This document shows, in pieces, positions 57,993-64,000 of a DNA stretch of 64,000 bases. The notes under the pieces are model-generated. The model ran no database searches and was not told the DNA's origin. It worked only from the letters and a program-made list of their open reading frames with translations. The DNA is from Christensenella sp. UBA4675 (GTDB lineage: Bacteria > Bacillota > Clostridia > Christensenellales > Borkfalkiaceae), in assembly GCA_002405165.1 (NCBI GenBank), contig DHLF01000004.1, forward strand, positions 62,952 through 126,951, in the 5' to 3' direction. The stretch's first letter is position 1. The number at the start of each line of letters is the position of its first letter. The position numbers were made by a program, and so were the translations under genes.

Positions 57993-59528
57993 ATTAAACG
58001 ATTATTTAAAACGGTTGCCGTAGTAACCACTTTTTCCATAGGAGAAAGATTTTTAGGATTTTTATATAGAATATTTTTATCCCGAACGCTAGGCGCGGAA
58101 GGACTGGGAATTTATCAAATAGCGTTATCGGTTTTCGGAGTTTTAATTACGATAACTGCTTCCGGAATACCCGTAACTGTTTCCCGAATGATTATTAAAC
58201 ACAAAACCGAAAACAATAAAAAAGGCGTTTATCAAACGATAAGCGCAGGTATAGTTACGGCTTTAATTTTTTCTTTGCCCGTAACTTTATTATATTTTTT
58301 ATTTAAAAATAAGTTAGGATTTTTCTTTTCCGACAAAAGGTGTTTAACCGTACTTACCATAATAATTCCGTCGCTTGCCATAAATTCCGTTTACGCGGTA
58401 GTAAGGGGAAATTTTTGGGGAAATAAAAACTTTTTTATTTACTCTTTAATAGAATTTTTAGAAGAATTCGTTATGATTGCAAGCGGAATAATTATGGTTG
58501 GACTTTCTTCTAGTCTGATTCAAGGCGTAAAAACCGCATCTTACGCGGTGCTTATTTCTTATATTTTCTCTTTCGTGTTATCCGCTATTGTAATGATAGC
58601 TATGAAAAACAAGCCTGCCAACCCCATTCCGCAGTTAAAACCTCTTCTTGCAAGCGCAACTCCTATTACGGCTATGAGAACTACCACTTCTTTAATAAAT
58701 TCGCTTATAGCTATTATTTTGCCTGCAAGACTTATTAAATACGGACTTACTTCTTCGCAAGCGGTAGCGTATTTCGGGGAAGTTTCGGGTATGGCTATAC
58801 CTATGCTGTTTATTCCGTCGTCCCTAATCGGCTCTATCGCGCTAGTGCTTGTACCCGAGCTATCCGAAAACTATTATAAGCAAAATTACGAAACGATGTC
58901 GGCTAATATATCAAAGGCGTTAAAGTATTCTATAATGATAGCTTGTATGATTATCCCCGTATTTTTCTCTTGCGGAATTCTTATAGGCGAAACGGTTTAC
59001 TCCAACAAAAACGCAGGCTCGTATTTGGTGTTTTCCGCCTTTATAATGCTACCTATGAGCATTAGTATGATTACTACCAGCCTGCTTAACTCCATGAACA
59101 GCGAAAAGAAAACTCTCGTTTATTATCTTTTGGGAGAAGCGGGACTTATTTTAAGCATTTACTTTTTGCCTAAATTTATAGGCGCAGGCTCTTTAATTGC
59201 GGGATATTACTTTTCGTTTACGTTAAGCTCTATATTAAACTTAAAGCTTTTAGGTAAAAAATGTAAAACCAAAATTTATTACAAAAAGTTTTTAATTTGT
59301 GCGTTTTTATTTACGTTGCCGTCTATCGCGCTGGGAATTTTTATAAGAAATATTTTAATTACTTTTATGAACAAAGCTTTAACTTTATTTATTTCCGTAC
59401 TCGTCGTCAGCTTTTTCAATTTGCTCTTCTACGTCGTTTTCGGTATTATAAACGTAAAAAAATTGTTTAAAGTAAGGAATTTTAACGATAAAACGGCAAA
59501 GAACGCAACTCAAAATTCCGTTTACTAA
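57993..59528 (+). CDS. spoVB: SpoVB-type polysaccharide/lipid flippase with probable ATT start
   Basis: A 511-residue protein if translation starts at ATT 57993. The first in-frame ATG (58188) would cut off about 65 residues of clear family sequence (S-I-G-E-R-F-L-G-F-L-Y-R-I-F-L-S-R-T-L-G-A-E-G). An in-frame TGA lies 15 bases upstream of the ATT, and GAGAGG sits eight bases before it. About fourteen membrane helices match the MOP flippase family, and the length fits SpoVB (518 residues in B. subtilis), which serves cortex synthesis. Its 3' end overlaps the convergent folT gene by 144 bases. Confidence 0.86.
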   Translation: MKRLFKTVAVVTTFSIGERFLGFLYRIFLSRTLGAEGLGIYQIALSVFGVLITITASGIPVTVSRMIIKHKTENNKKGVYQTISAGIVTALIFSLPVTLLYFLFKNKLGFFFSDKRCLTVLTIIIPSLAINSVYAVVRGNFWGNKNFFIYSLIEFLEEFVMIASGIIMVGLSSSLIQGVKTASYAVLISYIFSFVLSAIVMIAMKNKPANPIPQLKPLLASATPITAMRTTTSLINSLIAIILPARLIKYGLTSSQAVAYFGEVSGMAIPMLFIPSSLIGSIALVLVPELSENYYKQNYETMSANISKALKYSIMIACMIIPVFFSCGILIGETVYSNKNAGSYLVFSAFIMLPMSISMITTSLLNSMNSEKKTLVYYLLGEAGLILSIYFLPKFIGAGSLIAGYYFSFTLSSILNLKLLGKKCKTKIYYKKFLICAFLFTLPSIALGIFIRNILITFMNKALTLFISVLVVSFFNLLFYVVFGIINVKKLFKVRNFNDKTAKNATQNSVY

Positions 59529-60017
59529 ACTTACGGGAAATTGAGTAGAAATTCTTACAATAAATAATGCTTTAAACGTTTTTCTGCCCGGATTAAAAAG
59601 TTTCCAAATTACGAACATATTTATTCCGCAAGTTACTATAAAAAAACATAAGACGGAGCTTATTGCCGTTATAATTGTGGTGAAAATTAGATTTAATTTC
59701 TTGCGAGTAATTATTCTATATAAAAAAACTAAAAACGCAGGTAAAAATCCCGTCAAACCTATTCCTAAACCTATAAAGGGAGTATACGCCCCAACCCCAC
59801 CGCTCGGTTTAATCAAAAAACCTATTGCGTCGCCTAAAAAACCCGTTAAAAAACCGCCCGCCATTCCGAGCATAAACCCCGATACCGAAACTACCGCAAG
59901 AACGAGCGAAAACCTTTCGCTAGGGCTTATATAAACATCGTAAATATTTGCGAGCGTGTTTAATGCAACGAACATAGAAAATAACGCTATTCTTTTAGCC
60001 GATAAATAATTTGTCAT
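59385..60017 (-). CDS. folT: Folate ECF transporter S component
   Basis: A 210-residue membrane protein with about six helices and the S-component pattern A-K-R-I-A-L-F-S-M-F-V-A-L near residue 8 and G-G-F-L-T-G-F-L-G-D-A-I-G-F-L near 55. It binds folate outside the cell and docks with an ECF AAT module encoded elsewhere. The upstream THF riboswitch fixes the substrate as folate. The last 48 residues are encoded antisense to spoVB and end in a charged tail longer than usual for FolT. AAGGAG supports the start. Confidence 0.92.
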   Translation of the reverse strand: MTNYLSAKRIALFSMFVALNTLANIYDVYISPSERFSLVLAVVSVSGFMLGMAGGFLTGFLGDAIGFLIKPSGGVGAYTPFIGLGIGLTGFLPAFLVFLYRIITRKKLNLIFTTIITAISSVLCFFIVTCGINMFVIWKLFNPGRKTFKALFIVRISTQFPVSLVNGILSCVLCRFIVKIPYFKQFFYVYNTENDVEEQIEKADDEYGNK

Positions 60018-60050
60018 AAAAAAAACTCCTTCCTAAATTAGAAGAAGAGT

Positions 60051-60080
60051 TCCAAAAAAACGTATATTAAAATATGCGTT
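60051..60080 (-). terminator. Riboswitch-linked terminator before folT
   Basis: AACGCATATT pairs with AATATACGTT (one G-T) with a short loop and is followed by seven T on the minus strand, between the THF aptamer and the folT ribosome-binding site. It is the likely expression platform. Confidence 0.8.
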
Positions 60081-60081
60081 A

Positions 60082-60180
60082 GCGTTGGATGCGCCCCAAA
60101 AACCGCAAGGTATTAAACCTTTTCGTCCGTATTCAACATCCCGTTATACGGCACTTAACGCTTTTGGCGCTACTCTGCTT
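60082..60180 (-). promoter_or_regulatory. Tetrahydrofolate riboswitch
   Basis: On the minus strand the RNA has the conserved THF-aptamer blocks in order: AGAGTAG, CGTTAAGTG, GGGATGTTG, GGACGAAAAGG, TGCGGTTT and GCATCC. It lies between a promoter and a terminator in front of folT. Bound THF should favour termination and reduce folate uptake. Confidence 0.93.
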
Positions 60181-60190
60181 TTACAAATAG

Positions 60191-60219
60191 ATATTAGCAT
60201 AATTTAAAAATTTAGTCAA
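60191..60219 (-). promoter_or_regulatory. folT promoter
   Basis: TTGACT (60214-60219) and TAATAT (60191-60196) are 17 bases apart on the minus strand, just before the riboswitch. Confidence 0.82.
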
Positions 60220-60260
60220 TTTATTTACATAAAAAACGAGATAAAGCAAAAAATACTACT

Positions 60261-60950
60261 ATGGTAGTTATATTTATAAGAACGACGGTAACTTTTATTA
60301 TTCTTTTAACCCTTATGCGACTTATGGGGAAAAGACAAATAGGCGAAATGCAACCTTTTGAATTTGTTATAACTCTACTGATTGCAGAGCTTGCGTGTCT
60401 GCCCTTAGCCGACGTTTCCATTCCGCTTATTTACGGTATAGTTGCGGTTTTAGCGGTATTTATACTGCATCAACTGCTTTCCGTTTTCGAACAATTCGGG
60501 CAACCGCTTAAAAAACTTTTTAGCGGAAAACCGAGCTTAGTTATAAACAAAGACGGGATAGACGTAAATCAGCTAAAAATTAACAATTTGGACGTAGAAG
60601 ATTTAATAGGCGCTATGAGAGCTTGCGGATATTATTCGTTCGACGCCCTTTCCTACGCCATTTTCGAAGCTAACGGAAAACTATCCGTTTTGGAAAATCC
60701 AGATTATCAAGAAGACCAAGCCCAACTCCCCGTTTTACTAATAAATTGCGGGAAAATTATTAAAAACAATTACGAAATGCTTAAACTAGACGATAATTTT
60801 ACCAAAAATATATTAAAAAATCAAAATACAAAAAGCGTTAAAGACGTTACCGTTTTAACGGTTGACAGTAGCGGAAAAGTCTATTTGCAAATAAAAAACG
60901 AAAAATACCGGACTTTTAAAGTAAGTCTACCGAAAGGCGTAACGTGGTAA
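60261..60950 (+). CDS. DUF421 membrane protein (YetF/YrbG type)
   Basis: A 229-residue protein with three N-terminal helices (about 1-75) and two cytoplasmic DUF421-type units. R-L-M-G-K-R-Q-I-G-E-M-Q-P-F-E-F-V-I-T-L-L-I near residue 18 and the Y-Y-S-F-D-A-L-S-Y-A-I-F-E-A-N-G segment near 125 are diagnostic. The family is common in spore formers and its role is unclear. No Shine-Dalgarno site is visible before the ATG. The stop overlaps the following DUF4363 gene. Confidence 0.9.
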   Translation: MVVIFIRTTVTFIILLTLMRLMGKRQIGEMQPFEFVITLLIAELACLPLADVSIPLIYGIVAVLAVFILHQLLSVFEQFGQPLKKLFSGKPSLVINKDGIDVNQLKINNLDVEDLIGAMRACGYYSFDALSYAIFEANGKLSVLENPDYQEDQAQLPVLLINCGKIIKNNYEMLKLDDNFTKNILKNQNTKSVKDVTVLTVDSSGKVYLQIKNEKYRTFKVSLPKGVTW

Positions 60951-61321
60951 AATCTACGATTTCCGTAATAATAGTAACGATATTGCTAGTAATAGGAAGC
61001 ATTTTTGAATATAAAACCGTAAATAATTCTTTTAACGAACTAGAAAAAACAGCTAAAATTTGTCAACAAAAAGCAATAGAAGAAACGCTTGTAGAAGACG
61101 ACGTTTTAATTCTTCAAGACAAATGGCTAAAAAACAAAAAGCGTTTACACGTTTGGATTCCGCATAACGAAATTAAAGAAATAGAACTTTGGATAGCCGA
61201 ATGCGTTAGAACTACCGCTAACGAAAAATATCCCGACAGCGCGGAAAAATTAGAAGTTATAATAGAATTATGCCAACAAGTTCCTAAAACGTTTGCTATA
61301 TCGTGGCAAAACATTTTATAA
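60944..61321 (+). CDS. DUF4363 protein
   Basis: A 125-residue protein starting with GTG at 60944 inside the end of the DUF421 gene (7-base overlap, AAAGG seven bases upstream). It has one N-terminal membrane helix (about 5-22) and a helical domain outside the membrane with W-L-K-N-K-K-R-L-H-V-W-I-P-H-N-E-I near residue 51. The DUF421-DUF4363 pairing is common in sporulating Clostridia and implies that the two act together. Function unknown. Confidence 0.88.
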   Translation: MVKSTISVIIVTILLVIGSIFEYKTVNNSFNELEKTAKICQQKAIEETLVEDDVLILQDKWLKNKKRLHVWIPHNEIKEIELWIAECVRTTANEKYPDSAEKLEVIIELCQQVPKTFAISWQNIL

Positions 61322-61432
61322 TCTTTAACGTTGCCAAACTAACGGATATAAAATAACATTTGCAATATTTCGACAAAATACTTTTTTAAAATTAAAAAAC
61401 CAGCTAATATTTAAAAAATAGATAAATAATTT

Positions 61433-61464
61433 AACGCTTTTCAAACTTCCGTTTGAAAAGCGTT
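61433..61464. terminator. Bidirectional terminator between DUF4363 and upp
   Basis: A perfect 14-bp stem AACGCTTTTCAAAC/GTTTGAAAAGCGTT with a TTCC loop, with T on the plus side and a shorter T-run on the minus side. Confidence 0.85.
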
Positions 61465-61487
61465 ATTTTTACAATTAAATTATCCTA

Positions 61488-62126
61488 TTATTTAGTACCG
61501 AACAATCTATCGCCTGCGTCGCCTAGTCCGGGTAAAATATAGCCGTTTTCGTTTAAACATCTGTCTAACGTAGAAACGTAAATGTCTACGTCGGGGTGAG
61601 CTTCTGCGACTTTGGTAACGCCTTCGGGTACGCCTATTATAGACATAAGCTTAATATCTTTAACTCCCCTTTTCTTTAAAGCGGAAATTGCGTCGCACGC
61701 AGAACCGCCCGTTGCAAGCATCGGGTCAATTAAAAATACCGTTTTATCTTCTATACCGTCGGGCAATTTGCAGTAGTATTCAACGGGTTGTAAAGTTTCT
61801 TCGTTTCTATACATACCGATATGTCCTACTTTCGCCGTCGGGAATAACGTATGAATTCCGTTTACCATCCCGAGTCCCGCCCTTAAAATCGGGACTATTA
61901 CAATACTTTGTTCGGGAACTTTGTATTGAGTAGTCGTTTCTAACGGAGTTTTAACTTGAACCGCTACCGTTTTAACGTTTCTCATACTTTCGTACGTCAT
62001 TAAAGTGGTAATTTCTTCTACTAATTCTCTAAATTCTTTCATACCCGTTTTTTCATCGCGAAGTATTGCTACTTTATGTCTGATTAAAGGGTGGTCGAAT
62101 ATAAATACGTTTTTAAATTCTTTCAT
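61488..62126 (-). CDS. upp: Uracil phosphoribosyltransferase
   Basis: A 212-residue cytoplasmic salvage enzyme that makes UMP from uracil and PRPP. R-A-G-L-G-M near residue 82, the PRPP loop D-P-M-L-A-T-G-G-S-A near 133 and the C-terminal P-G-L-G-D-A-G-D-R-L-F-G-T are conserved. It follows uraA by 31 bases, so uptake and conversion of uracil are encoded together behind one attenuator. Confidence 0.98.
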   Translation of the reverse strand: MKEFKNVFIFDHPLIRHKVAILRDEKTGMKEFRELVEEITTLMTYESMRNVKTVAVQVKTPLETTTQYKVPEQSIVIVPILRAGLGMVNGIHTLFPTAKVGHIGMYRNEETLQPVEYYCKLPDGIEDKTVFLIDPMLATGGSACDAISALKKRGVKDIKLMSIIGVPEGVTKVAEAHPDVDIYVSTLDRCLNENGYILPGLGDAGDRLFGTK

Positions 62127-62157
62127 AATGTTTTATCCTTACGTTTAGCATTTTAAA

Positions 62158-63603
62158 TTATTCTTCGTCTTTTTTGTCTTCCGTTACGGCAACGTTTTCT
62201 TCCGTAGCTACTTCTTTTTCACAGGTTTCTTCTTGCGTTTGAGCTTTTTGTTTTTTATCGCCTATTCTTACAACTACGTTTAATATAATTCCGAGAACTA
62301 ACGCGCAAGCAACTTCCGTTAAAGTAATCTTTCCAAATTTAAGAGCCAAACCGCCTACACCTGCAATTAAAATCGCGCATACTACGAATAAGTTTCTGTT
62401 GTCTTCAAGGTCAACTTTTTGTATCATTTTTAAACCGCTTACGGCAATAAATCCGTATAAGGTAATACATACTCCACCCATTACGCAATTAGGAATAGTT
62501 GCAAGGAACGTTGTAAACGGAGCGATAAACGCAGATACTATTGCAAGTATTGCGGTAGTTAAAATCGTGTATACGGAAGCGCAACCCGATATTGCAACGC
62601 AACCAACCGATTCTCCGTAAGTGGTGTTGGGGCATCCGCCGAAGAACGCTCCGACCATAGAGCCAACGCCGTCGCCAAGTAAAGTTTTATCAAGACCGGG
62701 GTCGGAAAGTAAATCTTTTTCGATTACGGTAGAAAGGTTTTTGTGGTCTGCAATATGTTCTGCAAATACTACGAACGCTACGGGAACGTAAGCAACCGCA
62801 ATAGTTCCTAAGAACGAGAAGAAACCTTTTGCTCCGCCAAACCCGTAATTACCCTTAAACGCTTTTATAAACGAAAATTCGGGGTACCATTTCATATGCT
62901 TAAAGGTAGAGAAATCTATTATTTTAAGCCAAGCTTTATCGGTAAACGTTCCGACAACGGTAAAAATCGAAGCTACTAAGTAACCTGCGCAAATACCTAG
63001 AATAAAAGGTATCATTTTAAACATTTTCTTGCCGTATACCGAACAAAGTACTACCGTAAACAGCGTAACTAATCCGCAAATAAGCTCTAATCCTGCCTTT
63101 CCATTCATTATGAACGCACTGTCGGCAGAAGACCAACTAGCAGAATGTACCACGTCGCCAACGGCGTTACCTGCAAGCGATAAACCTATTATTGCAACCG
63201 TAGGTCCGATTACTACTGCGGGCATAAGTTTATTTACCCAACCCGTTCCGCAGAGTTTTATTACGATAGCGATAATAACGTAAACAAGTCCTGCAAGACC
63301 TGCGCCGATTATTAGTCCTAAAAATCCTGCCGAAGCCGAATACGCGCCTGCAAAAGCCGAAAGCATAGAGCCGATAAACGCAAAAGAACTGCCTAAAAAT
63401 ACGGGACTTCTGAATTTAGTAAACAATAAGTAAACAATTGTTCCGACGCCTGCTCCGAACAAAGCAGCCGAAGCCGACATTCCGTTTCCGACAATTGCGG
63501 GAACTGCAATGGTAGCGGCTAAAATAGCTAATAGTTGTTGAAGAGCAAATACCAAAGTTTTTGCAAAACTTGGTCTGTCCTTAATGCCATAGGTTAATTT
63601 CAT
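62158..63603 (-). CDS. uraA: Uracil permease (NCS2 family)
   Basis: A 481-residue permease with about fourteen membrane helices. F-A-E-H-I-A-D-H near residue 280 and G-G-C-P-N-T-T-Y-G-E-S-V-G near 318 are the substrate-binding motifs of UraA/PyrP. The C-terminal 35 residues are Glu/Lys-rich and cytoplasmic. GAGGT precedes the start. It is the first gene after a translated leader with a terminator. Confidence 0.95.
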   Translation of the reverse strand: MKLTYGIKDRPSFAKTLVFALQQLLAILAATIAVPAIVGNGMSASAALFGAGVGTIVYLLFTKFRSPVFLGSSFAFIGSMLSAFAGAYSASAGFLGLIIGAGLAGLVYVIIAIVIKLCGTGWVNKLMPAVVIGPTVAIIGLSLAGNAVGDVVHSASWSSADSAFIMNGKAGLELICGLVTLFTVVLCSVYGKKMFKMIPFILGICAGYLVASIFTVVGTFTDKAWLKIIDFSTFKHMKWYPEFSFIKAFKGNYGFGGAKGFFSFLGTIAVAYVPVAFVVFAEHIADHKNLSTVIEKDLLSDPGLDKTLLGDGVGSMVGAFFGGCPNTTYGESVGCVAISGCASVYTILTTAILAIVSAFIAPFTTFLATIPNCVMGGVCITLYGFIAVSGLKMIQKVDLEDNRNLFVVCAILIAGVGGLALKFGKITLTEVACALVLGIILNVVVRIGDKKQKAQTQEETCEKEVATEENVAVTEDKKDEE

Positions 63604-63652
63604 TGTTGTTACCTCATAAGTTTTATTTCAAAGGGGATTACCCTGTTGAGTC

Positions 63653-63684
63653 CAAAAAAAAAGGAATTCAAATAAGAATTCCTT
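63653..63684 (-). terminator. Attenuator terminator before uraA
   Basis: A perfect 9-bp stem AAGGAATTC/GAATTCCTT with a six-base loop is followed by at least eight T on the minus strand. Its 5' arm begins inside the stop codon of the leader ORF. Confidence 0.9.
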
Positions 63685-63772
63685 AAAAAATAACTATATT
63701 AGAAAAAACGAGAGAAAAACACTTAACCGTCTTTAATTTTACTATGTTGTTAAGCGAAATTAGTTGTATCAT
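63683..63772 (-). CDS. Leader peptide of the uraA-upp attenuator, 29 residues
   Basis: A 29-codon ORF starts at ATG 63772, with AAGGAAGAG just upstream, and stops at the TAA 63685-63683, the first bases of the terminator stem. Its second half is very U-rich in RNA (runs of five and six U within 40 bases). This matches the layout of the enteric pyrBI leader: RNA polymerase pausing at U-rich sites when UTP is low lets the ribosome close up and stop the terminator from folding. No PyrR-type binding sequence is seen. The mechanism is inferred from layout. Confidence 0.7.
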   Translation of the reverse strand: MIQLISLNNIVKLKTVKCFSLVFSNIVIF

Positions 63773-63798
63773 TTTCTCTTCCTTTTTATGTTTTTTCT

Positions 63799-63827
63799 AT
63801 TCTACATTTTTAAATTTAAAAAGTCAA
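63799..63827 (-). promoter_or_regulatory. Promoter of the uraA-upp operon
   Basis: TTGACT (63822-63827) and TAGAAT (63799-63804) are spaced by 17 bases on the minus strand, about 27 bases before the leader ATG. Confidence 0.85.
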
Positions 63828-63885
63828 CTGTTTTTTAAATAAATTTTTATAATTTTTTCAATATTTTTTTATCGCATTTTTGCAG

Positions 63886-64000
63886 TTAAACGTCTAATCT
63901 CATTAAATCTTCGTAAGTTTCCCTTTTTACTACGACATATTCTTTACCGTCTTTTACCATCAAAACCATAGGTCTTGGGATTTTATTGTAATTTGACGCC
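63886..64000 (-). CDS. lysA: Diaminopimelate decarboxylase, C-terminal end
   Basis: The last 37 residues of a gene cut by the right edge. The sequence A-S-N-Y-N-K-I-P-R-P, then a D-G-K turn and K-R-E-T-Y-E-D-L at the end, is the typical C-terminus of LysA, which makes lysine from meso-diaminopimelate. The call rests on this short tail only. The gene ends about 60 bases before the uraA promoter, with no obvious terminator between. Confidence 0.75.
   Translation of the reverse strand, partial: ASNYNKIPRPMVLMVKDGKEYVVVKRETYEDLMRLDV

Noticed and set aside
63604..63690. PyrR-binding attenuator before uraA
   Set aside because: I find no conserved PyrR anti-antiterminator loop; the translated U-rich leader explains the region better.
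1..64000. tRNA and rRNA genes
   Set aside because: No cloverleaf-like sequence with a GGTTCGA-type T-loop and no rRNA stretch was recognised by eye; a covariance-model scan would settle this.

Overview
The window is about 64 kb of an AT-rich chromosome from an anaerobic, endospore-forming, low-GC Gram-positive bacterium, most likely an uncultured member of the Clostridia. Evidence for this is spmA/spmB, a SpoVB-type flippase, a PdaB-like deacetylase and DUF421/DUF4363 genes (sporulation); rubrerythrin and an oxygen-sensitive indolepyruvate:ferredoxin oxidoreductase (anaerobic life); strong purine-rich Shine-Dalgarno sites and TTGACA-17-TATAAT promoters; and T-box, CIRCE and THF-riboswitch regulation. 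The lineage within Clostridia cannot be fixed by eye.

Layout. 1-6.9 kb: tail of a beta-lactamase-fold serine hydrolase, a decayed DUF11-like gene, a small membrane protein, htpG with a CIRCE operator, a PTS IIC-like permease, a phosphoesterase, a clostridial protein of unknown role and a secreted deacetylase. 7-17 kb: GH36 alpha-galactosidase, the metG-tatD-rsmA run, spmAB, a capsule-type glycosyltransferase and a fusion of a CDP-alcohol phosphatidyltransferase with a DedA/VTT membrane domain. 17.1-26.3 kb: one long minus-strand operon (symporter, two phenylacetate-CoA ligases, iorA, iorB, ACT protein, amidohydrolase, aminotransferase) behind a 20-codon leader peptide with nine Tyr codons and a terminator. 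26.3-28.7 kb: a small island with decayed sequence, two tiny DUF proteins, a lipoprotein and a flavodoxin. 28.8-34.1 kb: a T-box-controlled operon of a LeuA-like protein, a TIM-barrel/acyl-CoA-ligase fusion and a second amidohydrolase. 34.1-43.2 kb: resB, ccsA and two large exported c-type cytochromes. 43.2-64 kb: housekeeping genes (leuS, degV, WYL regulator, rubrerythrin, gapdh, SSB, a type IIA topoisomerase pair, spoVB, folT with THF riboswitch, upp, uraA) and the end of lysA.

How the genes may work together. The Tyr-attenuated operon fits arylacid salvage: import of arylacetates, CoA activation, reductive carboxylation by IorAB, and transamination to aromatic amino acids, switched on when charged tRNA-Tyr is scarce. 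The Leu T-box operon has a parallel layout (ligase plus related amidohydrolase) and may do a similar job for a leucine-related acid, but its LeuA-like protein has lost the usual catalytic residues. The cytochrome operon carries its own System II heme-attachment machinery and is unexpected beside otherwise fermentative genes. A second translated leader, before uraA-upp, resembles the UTP-sensing pyrBI attenuator. The strongest candidates for an undescribed system are the tyrosine-attenuated arylacid operon, the four-gene cytochrome operon and the leucine T-box operon.
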